A stretch of DNA of 64,000 bases from assembly GCA_014529385.2 (NCBI GenBank), contig CM043968.1:127307018-127371017 (forward strand), read 5' to 3'. Origin of the DNA: Adiantum capillus-veneris. Lineage: Eukaryota; Streptophyta; Polypodiopsida; Polypodiales; Pteridaceae. Shown here in pieces: positions 32,331 through 43,687 of the stretch. A program made the translations under genes and the position numbers. A model generated the notes under the pieces. That model was given only the letters and a program-made list of their open reading frames with translations. It did not search any database and was not told the origin of the DNA. Position 1 is the stretch's first letter, and the number at the start of each line of letters is the position of its first letter.

Positions 32331-32613
32331 GGTTGCAGATTAGTCCTTAAGCTCTTTGCAAGGGTAGAATTTAGAAATCTCATTTGCTGACTTACTTAGC
32401 TCAGATTGAAGTGATATACACAGACCAATCACAATTGTTAGCAAAAATTATATAGTCTTTGAGAGAAAAAAACTGACTTGGTTAAAACTGACATACGACA
32501 GGTTGCAAGCAAAGAATTGGGAGCTGGATAGGAGTTGAATTCAAGTCAACTGGAAAAACGGATAACAATCCAATCCGCCGATAAGTACTCTATCTAGGGC
32601 TTAACAAGTCTAT

Positions 32614-34939
32614 ATGAACGTTAGAGCTGGTCGTAGACTAGCAAATCAAGGCATATTTGGAGAGATCGCTAGTAGGGTATCCACCAAAGAGAGTGTGAAA
32701 CAAGGTGATCAATTGGGCACTATCTTTGAAGAAGTCCCATACACTTATTCCGACTCAACATCTGAAATGTCTTCCTATTCGACTGAATCAAGAATCGGAA
32801 AAACAATGCAATATAAGCACATACTCACCTTTTATAAGACTAATGTCCATGGAGCTCAGGTTTACCTGGATCCTAATGAAGAGTATACCATATGCATTGA
32901 TGACCATGACATAGAGTTTGAAGAGGAAATAAGAGCAAACAAACAAGAAAAAATATATATGGATAAAAACGGGACTCAGTATGTAAAAGTTGAAAATCCT
33001 GATGTGATAGCAAATGTGGGTTAGAAGTGAATACAATAATTTCGGATATGGCAGCAAAAGAAGGTCCACTGACTTTAGAATTCGAGGGATACAATCAAGT
33101 TGACTAGAAACCTTTGAAACGGCTTAGCACTGATAATCCTAGGATTGGAGTCTATTGTTGGGAGGATAGCAATATCACGGATGTTTTATGGATCTCTCAT
33201 GCCAAACCAGGGCAGTTAACACCCATGAAGATCATCTATATCTACAAGATCAAGAACAAGGGTTCAACGAATCTACCATCTTACCTATTTAGGGATTGTT
33301 ATGACAGTAACTTTGTTATGCTGAGTCCTGAGGAGGTAGAACAGACCAGATACCAAGGGTACTCTATAAGAGATTGGATATTGGGGCAAGGACCTGATCT
33401 TATTCCAAGAGAGGAACTCTGCGAGAAATCTTTTGGGAGCAATGTTAAAAAACCCAAACCTACCTCATCACGGAGAAAACCAAGTGACATTAGAGCCATT
33501 GCAGGGCTACATGAGTCACTATTTCCAACAAATTGGTTTGAAGGACTCGAGACAGGACCAATTGCCAGAAGAGTTGGAGCTGAGCCAAACAGACGTGTCA
33601 GACCAGCTGATTTTCAAGAATGGGTCAAAAAATACAGCGGATTTGGGGATCCATTTGACCACTTAGCTAGCTTCAAGCAAGTGCTAAGAGCACAACACAT
33701 ATTTGATTTCCAGACTCAATTTGAGGGATTTGGAATGACTTTAGAAGGAAAAGATTTGACATGGTATGTTCCAAAGCAATCATGGATTTAAATACATTAG
33801 CTAAGGGATTTGTAGCTCCATGCTCTAAAACAAGAATCAAACATAACACGATAGCTCAAATCTATAGCTTCAAATAGAAACAAGGTGAGAGTCTGTTAGG
33901 GATTGTGCAACTAGGATGAAGCAATACATTGCACGATGCCCAGAATTAAAAATACAAGCAGAAGAAAGGTTAGTGTCATTGTTTCTAGAAGGATTGCTCA
34001 ACAAAGAACTTCATGCTATACTATATAACAAGAAGCATATGACCCTAGAAGAGTGTGTATCATATGCTATTGACTTGGGAGACAATTGTGATATTTTCAA
34101 TGAAGGAGATGTCCCTAAGGATACTCAGAGTGAGAAAACAACATCCACAAAACCAACACAAGTGGGAACAACTGCTGCAACACCACTTACAACCATAGAA
34201 GACATGCTCACAAGGGTGAACGAAATGATAAATAATATGCAAAAAGCTGCTATGAGAGGACCTGGGCAAGGGATACCTCACCAAGGACAACCAATTAGGC
34301 CGCAAAAATGGTGTGCCATTGAGGGTAAATGGAAAAACCATGAGACCAATAGAAGGAGTTGTAGATGAACACGCACTACTGCCTGTTAGACCTTATGTTG
34401 AGCCTAGTCCATCTACCATAATGGTAGAAGGAGAGTGGTATAATTCACATCCACCATCAATGGAAGAGCATGTGACTTATGTTGAGCCTAGCCCATCCAC
34501 CGTAATGGTAGAAGAAGAGTGGTATAATTCACATCCACCATCAAAGGAAGAGCATGTGACTTATGCTACACCAGAGCTTACATCGATGTACTTTGTAGCT
34601 AATCAAGGTGTTAGACCTCCAATGGTAAGACCCATGATTAAGCCAAAGACTGAAAACTACCATAATTGTGTTGCAGATGATCATTGAAAAAATGAATGCC
34701 CAGAACCTAACAAGAACATTCAGTTAGTTGAAGCTTTTTGTACACAATGTTGCAAGAAGGGTGGACACTTTCCTGAAGACTGTCCAAAAAATCCATTAAA
34801 CAAAGGAAAATCAATGGTGAATGTAGTCCAAGTGATACCTATTAGCTCTTCAAAAAGTGAACCTATTGTTCCAATTAAGGTGATCACTAGAGCCCAAGCT
34901 AAGAACAATAACTCCTCTGATGAATCAGAGAATACTTAA
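32614..34939 (+). pseudogene. gag: Element D gag, frameshifted
   Basis: Gypsy Gag in at least four frame segments. 32614-33024 is an N-terminal region (MNVRAGRRLANQG, with SDSTSEMSSYSTES). 33114-33791 leads to the capsid core FGDPFDHLASFKQVLRAQ and GMTLEGKDLTWY. 33916-34368 continues with MKQYIARCPELKIQAEERLV and SLFLEGLLNKEL. 34313-34687 holds two direct copies of a 28-residue block containing VEPSPST and EWYNSHPPS. After a stop come two poor zinc knuckles (HNCVADDH...NECP and FCTQCCKKGGHFPEDCP) and a basic C-terminus. The element is cut at about 35190 by the Penelope-like element. I recognised no protease after it. Confidence 0.85.
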
Positions 34940-35193
34940 AATTCCTTGCCAGAGACCAATAAAAGAAGACGTCAAAGATATGAGATAAGAAAACGGAAAA
35001 AAAGAGAGGAAATTGGAAAAAAGCCAAAAAGCTATTCCAAGAAAAAGTGAAAGAAAGTGAGAGTGAAATCAAGGAAACCATAATAAATTATGGAGGATCA
35101 ATTTTGGTAGAGAATTTTTTTGAGCCAATCAATGGAGCCTTGGAAGCTTTCCAAGCGGGACATAAAGCATGCCAAAATATGAAATACAAATGG

Positions 35194-35688
35194 AAGAAAT
35201 TTGTCTGATTTATCCTCACTGCCTAAAAATTGAACCTACATCTTTACATGGGCTCATTACACCCAATGGGGCTTTTTGCACATTGGTTCAATTCCTTAAC
35301 CTTTCCATCTCTCTTCATATTCCTTTTGTTGGAGGATATGACCTAAGGTTTGTTTGGAAAAGGGATCTCCTGAAACTGCCACCTGTGGAGTTCATTAAAA
35401 GGAATAGTAATAGACCTCACAAGTGGATATTAGCTCTTGTATCAGTCTGCTATATTTGATCGACTATCTCCTTGCCTGGGATGATATTAAACTGCTACTA
35501 AAGAAATATTGTCCATGGTTTTAACAAAAACGAGATTCTTAACACAATCTTGCAATCCCTTACTCAGTGTGATTGGCCTGGGGTACACTTTAACCGAGAA
35601 AATCTCATTTCTCTAATAAGGAAGTTGGCACATTCTCAATGGGCCTACTACTTTTGACTCATTGTGTTTGGTGCCTGGGACAGGGTGG

Positions 35689-35740
<52 letters not shown>

Positions 35741-36911
35741 TGTTGTACTTATTTAACTCCTTACTTATTTGTTCCTCTCTTTTAAATAAAAGGGGAGAGC
35801 TTCAAAGGGCTTGTACCTCCACTATGGGGCTTGGCCCTTCATAACTACTAAAGGCCTGATAACGCGATGGTATTTTTTGATCTAATGGCATATACACACA
35901 CTCCTACTTTACCACCTAGCTCAGGGGTATTCCCGAGCTCACTTGCCTCTTAGTACTTTAGTAAAAACCTACCACCTATGGGCACTACCATTGGCTATAG
36001 CCCTTCTCAATACTTGAGTGAATTAACCTCGGGTGAAAATCGTGCCATGAATTGTCCTGGTTGCCTCTTCATTACACTGCGTAGGCGGCCTCACCTTCTC
36101 TATGGAAGATCTCCCAAGCACTTGGATTACTGCATGATTTGCACTTATAACGACCTCCCTCCCTTTTCTATTTAAAGGTGAGGGCGCATCTCTGCCCCTC
36201 ACTTAGCTTTGGTTGTACTCCGTTTGCTTGCATAATATTTGTGACTGCATATTTGAATCTCCACCACATCAAAGCATGGAGATCTCAACTCAATTAACTC
36301 AGGTCGGCCGCTGTTATTTCGTGCTTTGTTTTAACTGTTGTATTGCTTTGTGTTTGTACCACGAGGGTTTGTTATTCTGAGATGATGATAGTTTTTTGAC
36401 AAAGGTTGTAGGAAGTTATGCTTGATTCTTCCTGCAATGTTGTTATCCCAAACTTGGGGGTACTCTGCGTCGTGTGAGTACTGATGGTTCACGAACTACT
36501 ATCTATACTTATAATGAGTTTTTTTTTTAAAATCCACTTAAAGGGTCGTTGGTTTGTTCACTGGGTTTGCTAGGGTTGTTTTTCTGCCCTAGAAATCGGT
36601 ACTCAATGGGATTTGTATTGTTCTTTTTTGCCTACTAATCTCGGTTGCAGGATGGCAGGTTGTTTGATGCCTTGTTGCTTGACTATTACTCTGTGTCGAG
36701 AAAAACTAATGATATTTTGGAAAAAGGGGGTGTAGCTGTACCCGCCACTGTTTTGGTACATGGATTTATATTAAGGGCTCTAATTTACATTCTGGCTCAC
36801 TAGCAGTTACTTGGCCTGTTTACATTTTTGCTGATTAAAATTTCTAGCTAATTCTTGGGAAGGATTGTTTTGGAAAAAAATGAGAGAGAGTACCAATTAC
36901 AATTTACATCA
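35194..36911 (+). mobile_element. Penelope-like element copy 1, 5'-truncated, left part
   Basis: DNA-level duplicate of 50592-52438 of copy 2. It begins inside the RT gene just after where the YMDD motif would be (EICLIYPHCLKIEPTSLHG), then FVGGYDLRFVWKRDLLKLP and FIKRNSNRPHK, the RT C-terminal/thumb region, then a long 3' untranslated part with an (AC)n run. It is interrupted by element C at CATCA (36907-36911), and the sequence resumes at 45848. 5' truncation is typical of target-primed retroelements. It was inserted in element D gag. Confidence 0.85.
35691..35737. repeat. (AC)n microsatellite in Penelope-like copy 1
   Basis: 47 bases of AC lie at the same place as the 111-base AC run in copy 2 (51107-51217), just after the stop codon of the RT frame. 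Confidence 0.97.
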
Positions 36912-37317
36912 TGTTGTGGTTCATCAACACAGAAAATACTAGTACATCACAAATCTTTCAGCATCTCATAACTCGAAAATAATACACAGAAATAATAACA
37001 TCATACTGAAGGTAAGAGATAGAAGGAATTGATAACTCAGAATTAAGATGACAAGAGTGCTTCATTGATCAAGAAGAGCTACAACATCTCTGAATCTCCT
37101 GCGCTATCACAACTCCGACTTATAACCACCATACAAAACAGATTGGTAATAACAACCTCAGTCTTGATATATCATAACTGTTAAATATCCGATTTAAACA
37201 ACATCCGACTGTCTATGATCCAACTAACTATATCCGATGAACTATATCTGATGAACTATATCCTATGAAGCACTTCCGACTAACTACTAAATTGACATTT
37301 TGATATGCCTGTCAACA
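36912..37317 (-). repeat. 3' LTR of element C (406 bp)
   Basis: Starts TGTTGTGGTTC and ends CCTGTCAACA on the plus strand. It has one fewer copy of a 14-bp repeat (CCGATGAACTATAT type) than its partner. The adjacent interior does not contain a strong purine tract. Confidence 0.95.
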
Positions 37318-37407
37318 CATGGCACATCCCGGTGGCAGATTTCTCTGAAATCTGACTCGAATCCACATATCCCTTGATCAGAAAGAAATAGACAAAAGAA
37401 TTCCTGA

Positions 37408-39543
37408 TCATTCTAAACTTGAAAACATATCTTTGAGAAGTGTTTCAGTATCAACTTCTTGGATTGTAGTCACCACAGTCTCCTCATTCTTTGCTGTACT
37501 AAGTTCTGGAACTTCAATATTTGCAGCATCTGGAAGCTCCTTCTGATATTCAACCTCCATTGGCAAAGCTTCTCCACTTGACTTCTGAATTTCCTCAGCA
37601 GCTTGTAGTGTCTGGAGAAACATGCACTAGTTTTTTAAGTGCAGAACCACCTTGTACCATAAATTCTTCATCCACCTGCAACTGTTTATCCTTGAACTCC
37701 TGAAGCTGCTCCCGATAAACATCTTTTTCTTTCTTCAGAGATTCAACCGTCTCTAATAAGGTAGCTTCATGAGAACTGATGAAGCCTGATCTCACAGCCT
37801 CATAGGGATACTTGATAACTGATGTCAACCTTTCTTTCATTGCTTTCCAAACATCCTGCATCCCCTCAACCAACTGTTGCCTTACCAGATTGAGATCCCC
37901 TTCATCCATGAGTACTCCAGAAACATTGATATCTTCTTGGGCTAATACCTGCTTTTCCAAAGCTTCCAAAGGTTTCAACCTTTGTTGTAACATTTCATTC
38001 TCCACCTGCAACTCTGTATTTTTGCCAGACACCTGATCTAGCTCAGAATTGACTCTGCCTTCCAATTCCTTAGTCCATTCTTGAAACATTCCCAAAGAGA
38101 GCTTAACCTTTGCTATCTCTTGTTGATGTAATTTCAGCTGATCCTGCATCTCCTGTTGATGTTTCTCCCTCTGCTCTACCAATTCCTGCTTCAAGGATTC
38201 CACCAACTCCGACTGTTGGTACAGCATTGCTTTAGATATACCAGATTCAGCTATATTTTGTAACTGTTCCTCCATATTATGCTGCTGATACCTTACAAAT
38301 CCCTATAATTCCTGCAACATCTTCAGAGCTGTTGGTACATCAGAAATAAGAAAATCAGTTTTAGTAGAAGTACTAGGACCAGCTGGAGAGAAATCTAATG
38401 ATTTGGCGACCTCATGCAAAGCACTATCCAGCTTCCTCTTTTTGGGCATGTTAAAAGTTTTGCCTATAACCCTACTAGGAGTTTGTGTCTCAACATCCAA
38501 ACTCTTGAGCAAATTCCCCATAAGCAGTTTTTGCTCATGACTAGCCAATGCCATCTTGGCCTCATCCTCAGTGTATCCTGCTTCAATAAAATCCTGTATA
38601 GTCCTCAACTTTTCATCCACGCTTTTACTGAACTTCGCTTTGTCAGATATTCTCCCCTGTTCTGGCCCAGGACTGACCACATTGATAGGAGTAATGAGAG
38701 AAACTGTGACCTCCCCTACATCAACTTTCTAAGCAAAAGCAAACAAAGGAGACAGAAATGCTGCTAATCTGCTACTCAACTGGGTCTTTCTTCTATCCGA
38801 GGTAAAGACTTTTGCATGAATCCTATCATACACCCAATGTGCTCAACTGACCTTCCCCCCATTTTCAACAAAATATAGTGGTGCCCAATTTTCCTTAGAC
38901 ATGTAATCATATTTAGCTAGAAAACAAACTCTTTCCAAAAACCATTTCAGTTGTTCTCTCCTCCAATACTCTACATTCTTCAACATAAAGTACTGCCTAC
39001 CTCCTTCTCTTGGTCCAAATTCTTTTTTCAGATCTTCATCTGAACATTTTGGTACTGCAGTAACAAAGGTAAAGGGAAGCTGAAATACCTGAGCTACCAC
39101 ACCTGGACTAAGATGTACCTTCTCAAAAATGGCACCTTTGGATTTTCGTAACAGCTCCATTTGCGTTTTTGCATAAATGTTCCCTTTCCATTGGCCCCAG
39201 GGTAGAATAGCAAATTCATATAAACCTGTTGCCTTCAACCACTTCTCATTCCGTTTTGCCTGACAGTCAATTTCCACCCTGAAATCAGTGAAAGGCTCCA
39301 TTAAACTTTGCAGCATTTTGCTTGATGACATTGGTGTTGATTCTTCTTCAGGTAGCACGTCGACCTCGTCTTCTGGGTCAGATACATCAACTCTGAGCAC
39401 TACTCCTTTTCTACGAGGGCGCAGCTTACCAACTTCTCCTTGCTCATCTTTTGGCGATGGTCTCATGACAGAAACAGGTTTAGGCTTAGGCATAGCGAAA
39501 GCAGAAGTAGGAGAAAGCTTAGCAAGTTGTGGAGTATGCATGC
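37408..39543 (-). pseudogene. Element C accessory ORF3 (~700 aa), function unknown
   Basis: Extra gene in sense between integrase and 3' LTR. One frame runs from MHTPQLAKLSP (39543; MPKPKPVSV slightly downstream is an alternative start) to 37595, with in-frame stops TGA 38843-38845, TAG 38729-38731 and TAG 38303-38305. A frameshift near 37600 leads to a final ETLLKDMFSSLE. Parts: basic/acidic N-terminus; a globular-looking block (LPWGQWKGNIYAKTQMELL, LSPGVVAQVFQLPF, KKEFGPREGGRQYFMLKNVE); a second block (FIEAGYTEDEAKMALASH); a nuclear-signal-like PKKRKLD; and a long Gln/Glu-rich coiled coil (about 38275-37800). I see no signal peptide or membrane segment in the conserved part, so it does not look like an envelope protein. 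Homologous remnants are at 7291-8550 and 54629-54881. Confidence 0.85.
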
Positions 39544-39790
39544 ACGCGCTACTTACGTGAATCGCACAAGCGCTAAGGCCTCTAAAAGTGTGTGAGGAAA
39601 TGATGTTGTCCCTTAATCGTATGATGGTGTTAAGTGGAAGGAACTTTGCACCCTTTTCGACGCAAAATTTGAAATTTAAACATTGTTTAAGTAATCGGAT
39701 CAGGTGAACTCCGACCCAGTAGACTCCGAGCCAACAAACTCCGATGTAGTACAATCCGATATCTGACCTGAATGCAAAGCCTGTGTACAC

Positions 39791-40216
39791 TCATGATTGA
39801 TCAACAGTATCCTGGTCCATAGTACCTGAAGTGAACTCCACCATTTGACAAAATGCAACCTCTGGTATAGTAGGTTTGAGCCAATCTAAATGGGGTGGCT
39901 TGCCCTGAAATTTTTTTAACCTGAATCCATTAACAGGTTTCTCTACCCTTGTGCCAAAAACATCTGCTACAATAAAAGTTCCTTGACCTAGGTCTGTGAT
40001 AATTTGATATGGCCCCTTGTACCTTAAATTGAGCTTCCCAGGATGGGGACCTAACCTTGATTTGTAAAGCATTACCCAGTCACCTACCTGGAAAACCTTA
40101 AACTTGTCATTCATGCTGACCCAGGCTTTTCTTCTTCTCTGAATGACTTTGTTATATAGGAGCTGATCAACCTGTCTTCTTCTAGCTGCATTAAATACTT
40201 GCTTCTATGCTGAACT
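39791..40216 (-). pseudogene. Element C integrase C-terminus (GPY/F type)
   Basis: After a frameshift from the main integrase frame, this carries ARRRQVDQLLYNKVI, then FKVFQVGDWVMLYKSR, HPGKLNLRYKGPYQIITDLG and GTFIVADVFG. LRYKGPYQI is the GPY/F module that ends many gypsy integrases. No chromodomain follows; the frame stops at 39791 and the accessory gene begins almost at once in the same frame. Confidence 0.85.
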
Positions 40217-41850
40217 CACAACTTTGGAGTCATCTTCTCAAGAGTAATCCTCAAACTAGGTACCACAAACTCCATTGGTACTACAGCTTCCAAGCCATAT
40301 ACCAATCGGAATGGGGTCATACCTGTTGTTACCTTGAAAGCTGTTCTGAATGACCACAGGGCAGAATCCAGCTTTACATCCCAATCCCTCTTATTCTCTT
40401 GTACAATCTTTTTCAGAATCTTTATAAGAGTCTTATTAGTACTCTCAGCCTGTCCATTAGCTTGGGGATGGTAAGCTGTAGATTTCTTATGCATTATCAT
40501 GTGGGTTTTTGTTAACTCAAATATCATTTCATTCAAAAAATGTGTACCTCTATCACTGACCAACTCTACTGGACATCCAAACCTGGTCATAATGTTGTGA
40601 TACAAGAACTTTTCCACACTCTGAGCTTTGTTATCTTTCAATGCCACAGCTTCCACCCACTTTGTACAGTAATCAGTAGCTACTAGAATGTACTTGCATC
40701 CCTTACTTGTTGTAGGCTTGAATGGTCCTACAAAATCCATACCCCATTTTTGAAATGGCTCCAATGGAAGTATAGGATGATCTGTCATTCTATCTCTAGA
40801 ATTAGGTTGACCAAACTGTTGACACACCACACAGCTTTTTGCATAGGAATGAGCATCCTTCAACACACTTGGCCACCACAAACCAGCTTGGAGTATCTTT
40901 TTTCCTGTAATGTCCCCTAAGAAATGTCCTCCTGCTGCTCCATAATGGGCTTCTTGCAACACAGCTGATTGTTCATAATCTGGTACACACCTTCTAATCA
41001 CCTGGTCAATCCCTTTTCTATATAATGCTCCAGCAATCACTAAAAAGGGTCTGCTTGTTAGGGAAAATTTCCTCCTTTGGTCTGTTGTAAACCCTGTTGG
41101 CATAACACCATCAGTTAGAAACACTAGCATTTGGTCATACCATGAATCAGAAATGGAACTCTGAAATTCAAATAAATCTGCATCTGGAAATTGATCCGAA
41201 ATCCCTGTCGGTTGTTCCCCTGTCTCAATCCGACTTAGGTAATCAGCTATTGCATGTTCCTTACCAGGTGTATGCACAATAAGGAAATCAAATTCCTGCA
41301 ACAATAGCATCCACCTTGCCAATCTACCTGTAAGTAAGGGCTTTTTAATAAGATAAAGCAATGCTTGATGATCCACATGGAATATGACCCTATTGCACAA
41401 GAGGTAATGTCTGAATTTGTTTAAAACATAAACCATCCCTAATGCCTCCCTCTCAATCACTGCATAGTTTTTCTCAGTAGATGTAAGCACCCTACTAGCA
41501 TAGTACACAGGTCTAAACCACCCTTGGGTCTTCTCCTGCATTAAAATAGCTCCAATGGCTATATCCGAGGCATCAACAAACACATGAAATGGCAGTACCC
41601 AATGTGGAGGTTGTAATATGGGAGTAACTGAGAGCATTTTCTTGAGAATCTGAAATGCTTTTTCCTGTGGCTCAGACCAAACAAACTCTACATGCTTCTT
41701 GGTTAAATGGGTAAGAGTCGTACATACATTAGCCAGATATCTGATGTGCCACTTAACTTATCCCACAAACCTGCTCAATTCCTTGATATTTCCAGGTGCT
41801 TGTGCTGATTGTATTACCTCAATCTTCTTCACATCTATTGACATCCCTTC
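40216..41850 (-). pseudogene. Element C RNase H and integrase
   Basis: RNase H: FHVFVDASDIAIGAILMQEK, YASRVLTSTEKNYAVIEREAL, FHVDHQALLYLIKKP, then HTPGKEHAIADYLSRIE. Integrase zinc module HYGAAGGHFLGDITGKK ... CVVCQQF. Core: WGMDFVGPFKPTTSKGCKYI, SDRGTHFLNEMI and AYHPQANGQAESTNKTLIKI, with the D, D and E catalytic residues all present. The part from 41637 to 40216 is open; a TAA at 41758-41760 separates it from the RT side. Of the damaged genes in element C, this is the best preserved. Confidence 0.93.
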
Positions 41851-42771
41851 CTAAGAGACCACATGACCCAATAGCACACCACTCCTGACAGCCATTACAC
41901 TTTTGTAGGGATTAAGGGAAAATCTGAACATCCTACATCTTTCAAAACATAATTTCAGATGCTCAAGGTGTAAAGCCCTTTGACCAAAAACTGAAAATTC
42001 ATCTACAAACACTCTCATGAAATCCTGCAAATAAGGTTCAAATGTCTTATAAGCAGTAAAATTGAAGGATGGTGGTCCATTTTTAAGGCCAAAGTTCATA
42101 ACCATAGATGCAAAGGCTCCCCAATCTGTAATAAAGGATGTTTTATGTTGGTCCTCCTCTGCAACCTGAATCTGATTATACCCTGAGAAACCATCAAGGA
42201 AACTATACATCTCTTTCCCTGCTACTGCATCTAAGATAGCATCACAAAAGGGCATTGGGAAAGGATCTGTAATAGTTGCAGCATTTAGCTTCCTATAATC
42301 CACACAAACCCTAATCTTCCCATTCTTCTTTGGTACCACAATGATTGGAGATAGCCAAGTGACTTCATGAATAGGCTTGATGAACCCAACTGCCAATAAT
42401 TTATCAATTTCCTGCTTAACCTGCTGTGCAAAGTCGAGATTCATCCTATATCTCTGTTGGACAATCGGAATGGCATCTTCTCTCAAATTAATGTGATGCT
42501 GATGCAGTAATGGATCAATACCTTTTACATCTGCATAATCCCATGCAAAAACATCTTTATATTCCAACAATAACTGCCATAACTCTTGTAGGAATTCCCC
42601 ATCCACATAAATGCTAACCTTGACCATCCTTGGTTCTTCTTCAGTCCCTAAATTCAATTCTTTTAGTTCATCCTGCTGAACCCTTTTAGATCCTCCAAAT
42701 CGTTTGTTGTAAATTTTTTTCCACCATATCTCTGGCATCCCTCTCCTCCTGCTGAACTTCCTCTTTGACAC
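41851..42771 (-). pseudogene. Element C reverse transcriptase, active site altered
   Basis: Open for 306 codons: YKDVFAWDYADVKGIDPLL, VGFIKPIHEVTWLSPIIVV, KKNGKIRVCVDYRKLNAAT, YSFLDGFSGYNQIQVAEED and KTSFITDWGAFA. The catalytic loop reads FVDEFSVFG where gypsy enzymes have [YF]-x-D-D, so the second Asp is Glu. The B motif NAP-[AS]-TFQ reads NGPPSFNF. Both changes predict loss or strong reduction of activity. The frame ends with a stop at 41851-41853, and a one-base frameshift near 42700 separates it from the protease frame. Confidence 0.93.
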
Positions 42772-43660
42772 TAGTTGATAGACTCTGATCCATCAGTTTT
42801 AGTATGTCGGAACCCTGAATTTCCTGTCCCATGACAGGTTCATCAAAAAGCTCCTCTGTTTCCTGATCCTTCTGCAAAATTCCCTCAATATCAACTTCAA
42901 AAATAGGTATGACCATCGGATTAGCCTGCAAAAAGGCTTCCTCCTCATCATCTTCTACTTCTTCAGCAAGACTGATTGATTGAGCAAACAAGGGTTTTTC
43001 TTTTCCAGGAATGTGATTTCTTCCCAACATAGGTATGCTGATTATCTGTTTCCCTTTGGTAAGTACCACCTGATTCTCACCCCAATCCTGTTTCACCTTG
43101 GCTAACCTAAACCAAGGTCTTCCCAACAACATCTCATAGGAAGCATCACCTTCCTTCATTCTGAGAACAACAAAATTAACTTGAAATTTCATCCCTGCAA
43201 TCTGAATAGAAGAGTTCCTTAAAATTCCAATTGACTGAACCCTCCTTTGATCAGCCATTTTCACTTGGAAAGGTGCTGGATCCAATCTCCCTAAGCCCAT
43301 TGTGAGATAAACTGACTTAGGTAAGATATTGACACCAGATCCTCCATCCAACAATACTTCCTCAAATATCCTATCCTGTAAAGTCACCTTGATAACTGGA
43401 ACCATGAAATCCACATCAGAAGGATGAATGCTATTCACCCCAGGCTCCTGTTTCTGCTGTATGGAACTTTCATAGTTCTTACCCAGTACCTTATGTATCA
43501 ACCTCTCTTTAAATGCTGGAACTATGGAAAGCATTTGGTCTAAAGACAAGTGTAAAGGAGAGTTAATTAATACCTCAAACCAATCTGGTGCAGGTACTTC
43601 AACCTGCTTTTTATGTTGTACTGGTGTATCAGAAGATTCTGCATGATCCTAAAAGTGTTG
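42686..43660 (-). pseudogene. Element C protease and acidic linker
   Basis: Retropepsin with active site VLLDGGSGVNILPKSVY (about 43320-43370), then PFQVKMADQRRVQSIGIL and YEMLLGRPWFRLAKVKQDWG. An acidic linker of ~100 residues (EEVEDDEEEAFLQANP, then a Glu/Asp-rich stretch) follows before RT. Stops at 43649-43651 and 43688-43690 separate it from gag in the same frame. Confidence 0.9.
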
Positions 43661-43687
43661 ACCTTGCTGCTCCTTCTGAACCTGCTT

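Noticed and set aside
37408-39790. Envelope-like protein call for ORF3
   Set aside because: The gene is in the position of env, and the stretch just after the integrase stop is hydrophobic (LYYIGVCWLGVYWVGVHL), but that stretch precedes the conserved part, is not shared with element B, and no signal peptide, fusion region or C-terminal membrane anchor is seen in the conserved protein.
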